Numbered from the stretch's first letter, positions 21,981 to 33,589 are shown. The stretch is 64,000 nt of DNA from Ectocarpus siliculosus (GCA_000310025.1 FN648554.1:62001-126000); one strand, 5' to 3'. Numbers and translations: made by a program. The notes: generated from the sequence alone by a model not told the origin.

Positions 21981-24350
21981 TGATATGCAACTCCTCGACG
22001 AGTTTCGTCGGCGTTGCCTGTCTGAAGCTTTCCTTCTTTTTTTAAGTGAAGCCTCAACTGCTCGAGCACGAGACACACAGGAAAAACCAAGTGGCTGAAG
22101 AATGAAGGCGTCCAGCCCGCGATGAAGACTCTGAAACAACTATGGTGCCGACAATGACAACGCCAAAGAATTATATCCGAAGAAAATCTACGAAGACAGG
22201 ATACTACAAAAAATACGAAGTAAACGTGAGACAGAATCGCACGAAAAAACGCCTCAAGTACCGTACTTCTCCTCGATGGGCTGACAGGGGGAGAGGGCCG
22301 CGGTGCAGGCACTCGCCGCTTGAGCGTTACCGTCGGTAGCAGCACCGGCAGCGAGAGTGGTGACCCGCGGAGATAGGGTTTTTCCCGCGGCGGTGGCGGG
22401 GGAGACGGCCGGGCAGCAGGCTCTCGTGGCGGGAAGGGCAGCATCGGCAACAAGACCGGTGGCGAGAGGGGGACCACCGGCAGTCATGAGTTTCCCGCGG
22501 AGGCGGCCGGCCGGGACGCACGTACTCACGAAGGAAGCAGCGGCACCACCGTTAATGGAGCGGCGAGGACAGGAGCGGCGACGATAGGAGAGGCTATTAA
22601 TGTGACGGTGGCGACGGAGGGTGGACTGGGCTACCACTCGCCATGAGCCAACCCGGCAGAAGGCGGAGATCACCCAGAAGAGACTCTGCTCATTGTTTGG
22701 ATGCGAGCGGACCCCAGTCTATAGCTTTCTTTCCGCTCCCCAAAAAATAATGGGACAGGAGATTGACGGGAGGGAGAGAGGAGGCAAAGGGCGTATGATC
22801 TGCGTTTGTCTGATTCCTCCCGTCTGAGCATGGAGGAATAGAATATTGTTCTTGTTCAACGAGCGCATGGAGAGCGCACACTACGCGACGCGTGACATCA
22901 CAGCACGGTGTTTGGGGGCAGGTAGAGGTTCCCGCACGCTCAGAAGAACCGGATATGCATCACATGCCGAGAGCAAATGATCGACACAGAGCGAACGCAG
23001 TGTTACCTGTCGTGTCGGGTGAAACACCTGTCTGTCTGTGGGCCCGACCGCATGACAGGATGTGGCCAGAAATCCCCCCCCGCCCAAAAGAAACAAACCA
23101 AAAAAACAAAGCGTCGTCTGCGGTGAACCTTGGCCAGTTGACGGGGCTGGTTCTCATGCTCATCGACGATCGCCCCCCACACGCCTTGGATGTCTAAGAA
23201 GGCATACCGGTGTGCTTGAGCAACTGTTGTAGGAGGGGTGTTGTAAGGATATATGTGAAAGGAGGGCGGCGACTTGCCTCGTGGGTTCTGCCACCTGTGA
23301 AATAAAGAACCCGTTCAATACAAGTGAAAAATGATTTTTTGGAGGGGCCGGGGGACGGGGGGACCCAAAGGACCCCAACAAACTGTTAGAAGAACATAGA
23401 AAAATATAAGGAGCGGAGGTATCCGAGAATGAAGAAAGCAGCCACAGCAGCAGTAGACGAAATGTAATACTTGGAAAGGGAGAGAGTTCGCGAATCCTAT
23501 GCAGCATACGTGCAAACACACATATAGGACGTTCTGTGCCCGCCGTGAACTCCTTCTTATGTTGGAGAGCAATGTTCCTCTAGGCCGTCTCTTGTACTCT
23601 CGAAAATTCGGCAGCGGCGAGGGCGGCAATCGCAATAAACCGGAGACATACATACGCTTCGCGAACCCCTTGAAAACAAAATTGCTACGAAAGTATTCCA
23701 AGAGCCGGAAATGGGAAGGACGGAGAGAGGACAAAGGAGGCCTATGTAGTACGCGCTGCCTCCGTGGTAACTAACTGTACTCTGTGTGACGACGTGGGAA
23801 GCGCCCTCAGTTGGTGGCTTGCGGCTCTCTCGCAGTTACGGCACACACCGAAAACATCAAGAGCATGGGCGAGAGATGGACGGAGGGACCGGTAACAGTC
23901 AACTTGTCAACGGAAACGGGGTTTAGGGCGCGGTGCAGTGTGCGGTCACAGTGCCGTGTGACTCGAATCGCTCAAGGGATTCGAGCGTCGTGCAGTGTGC
24001 GTCACAGGAGAACCGTGTTGCACACATGTACTCATTGGCAATACATGCGCAGCAGCGTCATGTCCCCCCTCTCGGGGAGTTCCTTATGTGCGTCGTCACA
24101 CACCGGTTTGCCTCTCTTCTCTTTGCTCGTAGCCACTTGGATGTATTGCACAAGATGATTAAGAGTTCGGCCGCTCAGCAAGCGCATACTCCCCCTCGAC
24201 GCGCGTTGCCCCACCCAAACCGTTGTACAGAACTCCAGGCCACACACCCGCTTACCCGTCTGGGGCGTTGTATGACCGTCTTTCGTCCCACAGTGTAGGG
24301 TACGCAACTCCCCTTCCGCTCACGTTAACCGTAACAGTGGCCGGTGCCTT
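21981..24350. other. No gene seen; GC-rich low-complexity part
   Basis: About 2.3 kb without a recognisable gene. 22,260-22,620 is GC-rich and gives Ala/Arg/Pro-biased frames on both strands. 23,930-24,010 has a short repeat of CGTGCAGTGTGCG and an inverted repeat CGAATC...GATTCG. Confidence 0.35.
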
Positions 24351-24893
24351 TTGTCGCATGTGGGCTTGAGCGTTGATGGCATCGATGGGCGGTTGGAACG
24401 CCTCCTTGAGGAACTCTCTTTGGTAACACGACCAACCGGCCGTCTAGAGTTTTCCCCTGGACACGGCGGTGTACCCCTGACCCTTGTCGAAGAACCCTCT
24501 AGAAGGAATCCACACGGCCACCCTTTCGAACCCAACCCCTTGCACTCTGTGTACGGTCGTGCAGGCAGCGACCATGAAGGGCCACTGCTTAACTATTTAC
24601 GCGCCACTAACCGCTACCCCCCTGCAGTTGGGCACCCATACTTTGACAGTGCTTTCCCTCCCCTTGCCGGTCGTAAGCTCAACCTCGACCCACGCCGGGC
24701 GTTTATGGTCTACGTCCGGCTCGTTGATATCTGCCTCCAACGAAGCCGCGGTGTCTTCCCAGCGCCTGACGCGACCACAAGTTACGTTGACGATCCCACG
24801 CTGCTGGTCGACGTTTTCCGTGATGACAATCTGAGTATTGTAAAAGAAGACATGTCGAGGGCGGGAAGGTTCGGTGTCTGTTATTCGTTCTAG
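24351..24893 (+). CDS. Unrecognised open reading frame, 180 codons
   Basis: A plus-strand frame of 180 codons with no equally long frame opposite. The product is soluble-looking, Pro/Arg-rich in the first half, with SVDGIDGRLERLLEEL near the start, DHEGPLLNYLRATNRYPP in the middle and an acidic tail SYVDDPTLLVDVFRDDNLSIVKEDM. The YVDD tetrapeptide alone is not enough to call a reverse transcriptase: flanking RT motifs are absent. The neighbour at 24.9-25.3 kb is a gag-like fossil on the other strand, so this may also be mobile-element sequence. Its start codon is not ATG, so the true start or exon border is unknown. Function unknown. Confidence 0.3.
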   Translation: MSHVGLSVDGIDGRLERLLEELSLVTRPTGRLEFSPGHGGVPLTLVEEPSRRNPHGHPFEPNPLHSVYGRAGSDHEGPLLNYLRATNRYPPAVGHPYFDSAFPPLAGRKLNLDPRRAFMVYVRLVDICLQRSRGVFPAPDATTSYVDDPTLLVDVFRDDNLSIVKEDMSRAGRFGVCYSF

Positions 24894-25330
24894 TCAGGAG
24901 GCAAACTTATAAGGCAGAGAGTAACTTGCAACGTGGTGGTATCCAACTTTGCCACCAACCAAGCAGGTCGAATACTCCATGAATCTCACCTTGAATCCCT
25001 CATGGAGGACGAGGGTGTCAGGCAAGTCAGCGTACTCGAGGACGATAGGGTGGCTCCCCTTGTCGCGGTTGAGTTTCGTGTGGTTCTGGTTGACGAACTC
25101 TTGGGCATGCAGGAAGCGGCATTCCTCCCCGTTGTCTCCCAGGGCTCGGAGGTGGTCCTCGTTAATCTCGTGCCACTGGGGTACAGTGTCGCAAAGACGC
25201 AGCATGGGCCCAGTGTTGAGACCTCCGCATTGCTGTCTCAAGTGGGCGACGGAGGTAGCGCGACCGCCGGTGACGTGGTTCACGCAGATGTCAGCAAAAA
25301 CATCCTTAAGGCTACCGATGTCGGCGTTCC
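24894..25330 (-). mobile_element. Gag-like fossil fragment with a CRFLHA motif
   Basis: The minus-strand frame contains LGDNGEECRFLHAQEF. The gag region of the DIRS-like element at 58.3 kb has a similar Cys-rich NCRFLHA motif of CCCH zinc-finger type. It is therefore probably a gag remnant of a tyrosine-recombinase retroelement, broken and isolated. No RT or recombinase lies beside it. Confidence 0.4.
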
Positions 25331-26285
25331 GATGCTCGCATTATGTGGCTTTCAGGACCAGAAGACGGCGTGGAGATGCGCGAGGAGGGGACGTTAGGGG
25401 TGCTGAGTATTGTGATAGTTAGATGAAAGCACCCGGTGACAGAACGACACAGTTAAATAATAAGGACACAACAGCAGTGAAGGTCTGCTGTTATAATAGG
25501 AGATACACTCACCAACAGCAGTATACCTCATCCCAATGATCGGATTGGGAGACACACCACCACACACAGCAGGCAGTAGTCTAATTTCCTATTACAGGCA
25601 CATGACACATACATTCATTTAGAACAGTCGAGACAGTCAGCTAGCAACCCACGGGTTGTACACAGACACGACACACAGACTGCTGGGGCTTGCACTGCTG
25701 CAAGGAAGGTTTGCACACAGACATGACACAGACTATGCTGTAAGGTTTGCACAAAGGCATCCACACATACTGCTGTATTATGGGCATGCGATCGACAGGG
25801 GTTTGAAAATATATATTTTTAAATTTGCGTATGCGTACCTGTCCTTTTTCCACGTTCAATCCGTTCAGAAGAGAATGATAGCCACAGTTGATGCCATCTC
25901 CTCTGCACGGGACGGTCCTCAGTAGCTCCCGAGGTATGACGAGGTGGCTCGGACAGATTAAGTTCTGAAGCACCCGATGCTGTCCTTGCAGTGTGCCTCG
26001 GTCCAGGATAAGGGCAGGGGCTCCTGCAGGCTAAGTGCTCGGATTGTTGTGTGTTCGTAACGGTAACCACTCAACACATCATCAACGAGAAAGGCCTCTG
26101 AGTTTACGGTTGGCAGCGGCATAGAGCTCACGGCAAGAATAGTCGAAAGCTATTTGATGCCGAAGAGTTGCAATGGGAGCCGCAGCATACCCGGGCAGCG
26201 ATACATGAAGTCGGCTACGCACAAGCGTCAACGGCAGCAGCGAGCCGGGCAGGAGGACTGTTGCCGTCCGTTTGAATTTGACCCA
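25331..26285. other. No gene seen; short internal repeats
   Basis: Contains a hairpin AACAGCAG...CTGCTGTT near 25,470-25,495 and an imperfect repeat of CACACAGACA(C/T)GACACA with GGTTTGCACA around 25,655-25,760. No supportable gene. Confidence 0.4.
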
Positions 26286-27110
26286 ACATTATGTAATTAG
26301 GGGGTATGCAGTTGTCCCGTGCCCCAGCAGCAGTTTGATAGTTAGCGTGTTGAATTGGAGCACGAGACAGAACAGAGCAGAGAGTACGAGCGAAGAGAGA
26401 CGTGCAGCAACTGCTGTGATGACGATTCAGTATCTATGTTACGATGTGTGGTTGTACCTGTTGACGCACACGCTTGGAGGAGAGGGTTGTACATCGACGC
26501 TGCTCTGCGGTTCGTAACCGAGAAGAAGCACAGCAGTAGAGAGCTGCTACGAACGTAATACAGCGGTTGTTGCACGGGCAACCCCGTGGTACTGCTGTAT
26601 AGCTCATGGCATAGCAACCGTCTGTGGTTACAGTAGCAGACATGCAGCCCAGCAGCAACAGATGGGTTGAATGCTGTGCTTCTCTGCAAGTGCTGTGCCT
26701 GCTGTGTGGTGTGAAGTAGTTTGGCGTTTTGGTTTCCGTGGACGCGCCTCCCGCAGCCAAAGAAGTGAGGCTAAACGAGATACATGTCCGGAGGTGTCGC
26801 AACCCCCGCCCCCCTCCTGGTTTAAGAATTTGTAGGTATGCAGCTGTTCCGTGCCCCAGCAGGAATTTTCCAGCAATTTTCAGCAGTCGAGAGAGGCTGG
26901 GTGAATTCGAGCACAAAGAGAGACAAAGAGAGATACGTGCAGCAACTAACTGGTGGTGTGATGACGATGCCTTCTGTAACGTGTGCGCCTATGTTGTGTG
27001 ATTGTACCTGTTGATGCCCATGGGTGGAGGAGAGGGTAGATCGACGCTGCTCTGCGGTTCCTAACGGAAGCACAGACACGCAGGTAGCTGCTAGGAACTG
27101 CTGCTGCGTA
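26286..27110. repeat. Pair of about 270-bp direct repeats
   Basis: 26,290-26,555 and 26,822-27,105 align in the same orientation, sharing GTATGCAG(T/C)TGT(C/T)CCGTGCCCCAGCAG, GTGCAGCAACT, GTGATGACGAT, GTTGTACCTGTTGA and GGAGAGGGT...TCGACGCTGCTCTGCGGTTC. Spacing is about 535 bp. The product frames are not conserved. Either a segmental duplication or the terminal repeats of a very short element. Confidence 0.75.
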
Positions 27111-27251
27111 GTATGCTTGGTCCACCGCACGCGTTGTCTGCTGGGTCACAATACGAGTGCCGGGGGGGGGTACCCACCCCTCGACCAGGCGGGTGGCTAA
27201 GTCATAACATATGTACATTTAAGATTTGGTCACTTTTCATGCGTCGGCGTA

Positions 27252-27426
27252 TCTTTCTCTCGCGGAAGCGAGTCTTTTCTCGCGGCTCCTTCTCAGGGGC
27301 ACGCAGGAGGCTCGTCGGTACATTAACATCCATGCCCGGAGCTCGGTAGGCCTCCGTGGCGCGTGTGGTTGACGGCCAAAATTGCGAAAACTGGATCAAA
27401 CCCCGGGGACGCGTTCCGCGCTGACA
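27252..27426 (+). repeat. Direct repeat R1, copy 1
   Basis: About 175 bp nearly identical to 29,842-30,018: both start TCTTTCTCTCGCGG, include GAGTCTTTTCTCGCGGCTCC and GGCGCGTGTGGTTGACGGCC, and end GCTGACAA. Together the copies flank the 27.43-29.84 kb block. Confidence 0.9.
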
Positions 27427-27435
27427 AAGCATTAT

Positions 27436-27655
27436 ATTCGTTGTCCATCCCGGATCCGACTATCTACAGAGTTGGCGGCAATGATCGAAACCAGCCCCGA
27501 GCTCAGAAGCAAGTCACCATTCGAACGACAATTCAGTGTTGTTTAACATTGTATGACTATCTACTGAGTTGGCGGCAATGGTCGAAGCCAGCCACGGGCT
27601 CAGCAGCAGGGCACCGTTCGAGCGACAATTCATTGCTGTTTAACATTGCTTGGTT
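27436..27655 (+). repeat. CGAACGGTGCCC satellite, two units
   Basis: Two adjacent units of the family that forms the array at 42.24-44.44 kb, in the opposite orientation: GGATCCGACTATCTAC...GAGTTGGCGGCAATG...GTTCGAGCGACAATTCATTG...TTTAACATTG. Confidence 0.85.
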
Positions 27656-28590
27656 CATTAGAGGGAATCCACGTGTTGTTGAAATGACGTGAAAGATTGA
27701 CATTTCAGGAAGTTTTGACGTGAAGAGGTTGCGCCGCTTTTTTGGGGGCAAACTCTGACGGCGAAATTTTTGTGAGGAAGCGTCAAAATTAAATTTCACC
27801 CAAAGATAAAACGACGCGAAAAGATTGACGCTTCAAACATCGCCAGACTGTGGCTCACACACGCTTGCTCTGCTGCGGTCTGCTGTGCGCGGTCAGCAGC
27901 GAACACATTGGCCATGCCTATACTGATTGCTCCTAGCGGTCCTGCACCCACGCGTCTCGGCAGTTCTCACGGCGGCCAAGTGGCCAGACGCGCGTGTTCG
28001 GCGCGCGCGTTCGGTAGATGCGCCGTCGCGATTGCGCACGGGCTTTCAGCAGCAAAAAGGGGCATAGGCAGGGGAGTGATTGGGGGAGTCTCGCCCACGA
28101 AGGCAGCACATGGAGAGGAGTAAGGGAGGGTACACGGACTTTGCCAGTCAGTAGGTGCATTTCGCCCGCCCCCTCACGGGGTTCGGTGCTCTGCTGCCGC
28201 AGTGACATCGGTATATACACAGCAGTGCAGCGAGCAGCTGCCTTACTCATCAGCAACGAACGGCAGTTTGACGCCTGGGAAGTCGCAGTTTGACGCCTGG
28301 GAAAAGTCGCCGCGGCAAAGGAGGGAAGGTCGGCGGGATGAGGCGAAGGGGTACACCTAGTCTCCTGGGAGCCTGGGGGTGTGAGTCTTCGCTTCGGAAT
28401 GTCGACCCTGGGTGGCAGCCCGAACCAACCTTGAACTCTACCTCCACCATTTTTTTTTTTTCACCTCTCACGTGTCAACGGGCACACGCGGTGCGAATTT
28501 TTTCCCGTCAAAACCCTCAACCGTCACTTTATGTTGGCGTCAATCCTCAAAGGTCAAAATTCCGCGTCAATCCTATAGTGGATACCCTAT
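27656..28590. other. No gene seen; short tandem bits
   Basis: No supportable gene. Notable are two related segments with AAAGATTGACATTTCA and AAAGATTGACGCTTCA about 140 bp apart (27,690-27,840), a 22-23 bp tandem duplication of GCAGTTTGACGCCTGGGAA at 28,262-28,305, and a T12 tract near 28,449. Confidence 0.4.
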
Positions 28591-28805
28591 ATTGTCCACC
28601 CTGGATCCGACTTTCTACTGAGGTGGCGGCAATGGTCGAAGCCAGCCCCGAGCTCAGCAGCAGGGCACCGTTCGAGCGACAATTTAGTGTTGTTCAACAT
28701 TGCATGTTATTCATTGACCACCCTGGATCCGACTTTCTACTGAGGTGGCGGCAATGGTCGAAGCCAGCCACGAGCTCAACAGCAGCGCACCGTTCGAGCG
28801 ACATT
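28591..28805 (+). repeat. CGAACGGTGCCC satellite, two units beside the module
   Basis: Two units (GGATCCGACTTTCTACTGAG... through GTTCGAGCGACA) in the plus orientation, immediately followed by the duplicated module. The same units sit at the module edge in the inverted copy (42,240-42,480). Confidence 0.9.
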
Positions 28806-29836
28806 ATTTCGTCTGCATGCTACATATATGGCATTGCGGGGGAGATATGGGGGGGTGGTATCATGCATCATCAGCCGTGCCCAAGACTCCGTTTCTATTT
28901 TCTCATTTTCATGGCGTACGTACATTCCCACACGGGAGTTCAATCACGTGTAGTGCGTTGGTTCAATCACGTTTAGTGCGTTGGGTGGTGGAGACGGTTA
29001 CGCATAGTTGCGCATAGATAGCCGAATACCAGCGTCCCCGTACAGGTGGCGTCATGATGAAGATGTACCGGTATGTATATAGGCACAGCAGTAGCCCTCG
29101 ATTGCTGTTCGCCTGCCGCTCGGTTGCAGAAACTGAACGTTGGCGGAGGCAGACACGAAGTACAAATGGGAGCACACAGCAGACTGCTGTCGAGCAGACT
29201 GGGCGAACTGCGTGATCTCATGTGGCGGCGTCCTATGCATACCTCCAGCATAGCACACGACGGAAATGCACCGCGCGCAAGGTGACACGGTGACGGCACG
29301 GCTGTCTATTGATAACGATGGCGGTGGATGAGATGTGACTAGCCAGCCCTTGATGAGATTTGACACGAAGACACATACCACGCGGGTTGTCAAGCCCCCA
29401 GAGCAGGTAGTCCCCTCGTAGTTCCACGGCTGGTCGCTCCAGCCGAGCGTGTTCCATCATCATCCTGCCCTCGTCCCGGTACGCATTTTTGCTAGCTACG
29501 GGTCCGAACGTCGATGTAGCTAGCTGCTGTCCTCCTTCCCACGTGACCCGACGCGGACTGCGTGTTACACACTGTGCATTCCTCAACACGTGACCCGTGG
29601 TCCAGTAGACACGCGTCTATCAAACTCTTGATGCAGGAGCAGCGAGGCAGCAGAATGAGAACTCCGTGAGACCTTTCTTTTTGTAAGACCCCAGAGAACC
29701 AAACCAAGACAACCCAACCAGCACGCCTCCGGGGTGGCACAAGAAGAACCCAAATACAACCGTAGATCTGGGAGATGTTCTGAATTCTTCCGTGCACAAT
29801 AAACTACAGTTTATTCGGTCTTCAACAACAAACTTT
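28806..29836 (+). repeat. Duplicated module, copy 1
   Basis: About 1.03 kb that recurs in reverse at 41,208-42,240. Shared landmarks in order: GGCATTGCGGGGGAGATATG, a 22-bp tandem pair GTTCAATCACGT(G/T)TAGTGCG, GCATAGTTGCGCATAGATAG, CAGACTGCTGTCGAGCAGAC, CGGCTGGTCGCTCCAGCCG, CGTGTTACACACTG, and the end CAGTTTATTCGGTCTTC. Several frames are open on both strands and none is convincing; the copies differ by small indels. It contains AATAAAC near its end (29,797). The family is unknown to me. Confidence 0.85.
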
Positions 29837-29841
29837 GATTT

Positions 29842-30018
29842 TCTTTCTCTCGCGGCAGCGAGTCTTTTCTCGCGGCTCCTTCTCAGGGGCACGCAGGAGG
29901 CCAGTCGGTACATTAACACCCGTGCCCGGAGCTCGGTAGGCCTTCGTGGCGCGTGTGGTTGACGGCCAAAGTTGCGAAAACTGGCTCAAAACCCCGGGGA
30001 CGCGTTCCACGCTGACAA
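29842..30018 (+). repeat. Direct repeat R1, copy 2
   Basis: Second copy of the 27,252-27,426 repeat, starting six bases after the module ends. Confidence 0.9.
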
Positions 30019-30598
30019 TGCCTGAAACCTATCAAACCCATCAAATACGACGGTTTGATTGAAATATGTCCCTCTTGCTTCTCCATATTCATGGCTGTGG
30101 CTCTTCGTGTCATCGCATCGTCCAACAGCAGTACCTACGTTTACTACACTTCGCAGCGGGTCAAATGTAGACAAGTCTGAGAGCATGCATCCAGCCGCAG
30201 TTGTGAACATGTCCCATTTGTGGTGTTGTTCGGCTTCAAATTCGGTTCTCATCGGAAATATGCCATCATCAAGCAAAGACATCATGGATGTATTGCGCTG
30301 CCAAATATTGTCCACTGGAGCTGGCTCCAATGTAGAAAAACAACGTGCGCGAAAATTTGCGCGGAAATTCAAGCGTTGTAAGACACACAGTCCCTCTTCG
30401 GGCAATGCGCATGTGGTCTTGGGTCACCTGAGGGAGGGTAGACCTTGTATGTAGTGTGTTTCAACATGAACCCGCCTTCATGGTATGTACCAGAGCATTT
30501 GCAGCCTACGGTTAACATGGCGCCAGCAGAAACGCCAACAGCAACTGGTTTCAAATGGGGGTGGGACGGGGTGGGGGGGATCTCGTGAAATATTTCTT
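30019..30598. other. No gene seen
   Basis: A minus-strand frame of 139 codons (30,405-29,986) crosses into repeat R1 and shows no recognisable domain. Left unassigned. Confidence 0.35.
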
Positions 30599-30710
30599 GT
30601 ACTCCAGGAGGGGGGCGCAACTTATGTGTTGCATGCCACAGCGGTTAGACTACTCCAGGCGGGGGGCACAACTTATGTGTTGCGTGCAACAGCGGTTAGA
30701 CCATATCGAG
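30599..30710. repeat. Tandem duplication of about 51 bp
   Basis: ACTCCAGG(A/C)GGGGGGC(G/A)CAACTTATGTGTTGC...CAGCGGTTAGAC is present twice in succession. Confidence 0.85.
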
Positions 30711-31032
30711 CAGGCGCCCTCGAGAGGAATTAGCATTGTTCTTTCTACTTCGTGAAAGGAGACTCCAAACGGTTCCCCTAGCATACCTATCCTATCGATA
30801 TCACTCCACACCTCTTCAATCAACTTTTTTTGGCCCCAATCAACACAGCCACCCACCGTCCTCCTGCCTAATATTCATGAAAACGGAAAGGGAAAGACAC
30901 ACGCCAGAGCCACCAAGATAACACAGAACAAGCTACCCGAGACAGCATTGGCACGTCATCGTTCGTGGGGGATTGGTGCAATAGTGCAGGTACGGGGGGG
31001 GGGGGGGCATACTCATTTGTTGCTTGCCGTAG

Positions 31033-31452
31033 TCATTTGACCATTGACCACGCGTCCCTTTCGAGCGGAGCACCGTTCCTACCCCTACTAGAGACACCAC
31101 CAACATTTGGGAGCTCTTTACGTTTCTGCCACAAACTCCATAAAAATTTCTTGCACATCTTACCCCCATCCTCTAGGGCCTCTTGTGCCCACCATCTATC
31201 CCCAATTATCGCGATCGTTTTTTCGCTGTTGTCTATTTTACCAAACTTGTCCATGTCACACCCTCTCTGTCTTATTTCCTCCTCGAGATCCTCTCTTTCC
31301 TTCCTGTACAACTCACACTCCCCAACTATGTGGGGTCTACTCTCCTCCGATTTGCCACATGGACATGTGTGTCTATCCTCCTCTTCCTCTCTCCTACGGC
31401 TGGTATACCTGTTCCTCCGTTCTGGCAGGTACGGGGGGGGGGGATTTGTCAA
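31033..31452 (-). pseudogene. LINE (non-LTR) reverse transcriptase, C-terminal fragment
   Basis: The minus-strand frame contains CPCGKSEESRPHIVGECELYRKEREDLEEE, the Cys-x-Cys-x-His-x-Cys zinc-finger type found at the C-terminus of many LINE pol proteins, followed by a basic helix-rich tail with KFLWSLWQKRKE. The preceding Pro-rich start is encoded by a G9 tract at 31,433-31,441 and is probably not real protein. No RT core was identified upstream on this strand. Downstream (30,990-31,080, minus) the phrase WSNDYGKQQ...PPPPP recurs at 49.6 kb, perhaps marking the family's 3' part. A truncated LINE copy is the best reading; an unrelated zinc-finger protein is the alternative. Confidence 0.6.
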
Positions 31453-33589
31453 TCGACCGGCACAGCATTACGCGTCACTCGGTCCACCTCTGGCTGTTTC
31501 CTGTCTTCCCTCGCCGCCTCGTCCGTCTGCTACACCCCTCCCGCCCCAGTGGTTGTTGCCGGAGTATGGGCGGGGTTGGTTTTCGTTTCAGCGCTTGCTG
31601 TCCGCTAGCCTCCCCTTCATCCTTGTGCCAGGAGGTCATGAACCTCTTGGCTCCCTGAAGTATCCCCGTATGCCACGGTACACCCGCTCAATCTTCCCTG
31701 CTTCTATCCAAGACAGGTTTGCGGGACTCCGGAGACATAGGCTCGGTGTGCGTAGATCCCTCGAGCATCTCGAGGTCGTCCTCCAGACACATCTGCCAAT
31801 TTTGCTCCGGTTTGAAGCTGCTGAGCCCTCCACCCCCCACCAGCTCGCCAGGCATCAACCGTAACGGGAGTCGCCCGTCTGGATAGTGGCAACTTTCAAA
31901 AACTTTGTACATTACCACAATAATAGGCGATAATACTGGCGGCACAATGACATCCATATTGGCTACCTACCACGTTTCCGCGCGGTGACGACAGCAGAAC
32001 GGACAAATATGACAGACACACGTCGACGGTCCACCTCATACTGGACCAAAGCACGCCAAGTTCCATTTCCACATCTTCCCTGTACCCTCAGCGTTAGCAT
32101 GGACGACGACAGGCCGGAAAACTCGGGAACGTGCAAGGGCTGCTGGGGGATTTTAACGAGAACACAGCTCATTTGCGTGAAGAGGCTACAATTTTCCTAC
32201 AATTTTCCAAACGCGGGGGAAAAATAGATACATATGCCGATAGTGGCATTTATTTTGGTGTAATTTGCGTCGCCCGTACCCAAAGTACGCCCACTGCGTG
32301 CTTTTACTTATGTACATGCGGGATCCCCCGGTCCCATCTGATTCTGGCGGGTCCACCCTCTACTTTTACGTTGTTGAGAAAACGGATACATCCGAGGGTC
32401 ATCGTGACTGCCAGTCCTTGTGTGTTGAACACTACCTCCTCCGTTGTTCTCCACCGTAAGATTATGTCTACCATATTATGTATTGCAAGACGGTTAGGCA
32501 CCTGACCTAAAGCAGTACATCAGAGGTACCACATGTGCGAGTGTGGTTGAAGTGTAAGCACAGAGCAGGCGGTGCACGACGGTTGTACCACATGCCGTCT
32601 TCACAACAACAGCACTAGCAGCATGCAGCAGTAGACGAGTTGTTTGGACATGACCTAAGGTATATTCCCTAAACCACGACAAGAAAGATAAAAAAAGGTG
32701 GTAGACTAGCTAGAGGTTGGAAGGGCGGCACCGGGGCACCGTGTAGGCATGATGACGGTAGTCGTCGGTGTGCGCGCTGCTGGGTGCGTGCTCTGACTAA
32801 ACGAGTGCCATATGAAAGAGTAACTTAGTGCGCCCTTCCTCCGTGGTCGTTTGTGGGAAATTGGCTCAGGTCCCCTGCATTCCAGGTGATAGCAATCGTC
32901 CCATGGAGTCGTCGGCGCCAAACGTGGGGCTCAGGGGACATAGTAGCCCGTGTTAGCGGCGCGGACGCACTGTATCGCGAAGGGGGGAGGAGAACAGCCA
33001 GGAGGAGGCGCAGGGGAAGGGGGCGTATAGAACGGACGTGGAAGACGCGGGCGCATGTCCGTTTTCCTGGCTCGGGACGGCCTTGTGTTCAGCCGAGTGA
33101 TGGGCGCGTTAGCGGGGGGTGGCAGAGCTGCTGGAATGGGTGTTTCATGTATATTTATTTATACTAGTGTTCTTTGGCGCGCAATGTAAACGCTGCTTCC
33201 AGATACGAAAAATCCAGCCGTATGTCCTGCACGTAGTTTTTTTTGGCCTGACGGCGCAGCTACCACGCAAAGCAGCCAGCGACGACCCTGGGAGCATGCG
33301 CTAATGAAAAACCTTGTCGTTGAGCGGTAAAACATCACACATTCGTGTATTGGAGAGTTATGGTGCACGGTACTCATTCTGTATAGGCGGTACTCATTCT
33401 GTGTAGGCGTAGTAAAAGAGAAAAAACATTTTGTTGGCCGAACGTGAGCACGAAACGTATATTCAAGGTCTCCAGGCTCGGGCTACAGGCGCCCTCGCCT
33501 TCAGCTCAACAATACGCTTAAAGGAAGGGTGAGAAAAGACTGGGCACAACATACCAAGGGCACGAAGCTGGAAAAAATGTTCGCCTGCA
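31453..33589. other. No confirmed gene
   Basis: Minus-strand frames at 31,636-31,833 and 31,688-31,957 (with SWIEAGKIERVYRGIRGYF and PLRLMPGELVGGGGL) look coding-like and lie upstream of the LINE fragment, but I cannot assign them. From 32.5 to 33.6 kb I see nothing supportable. Confidence 0.3.

Noticed and set aside
22260-22620. GC-rich Ala/Arg frames as a gene
   Set aside because: Open frames exist on both strands with low complexity and no start context or domain.
24774-24800. YVDD reverse transcriptase active site in the 24.35-kb frame
   Set aside because: No other RT motif flanks it and the spacing is wrong, so a chance tetrapeptide.
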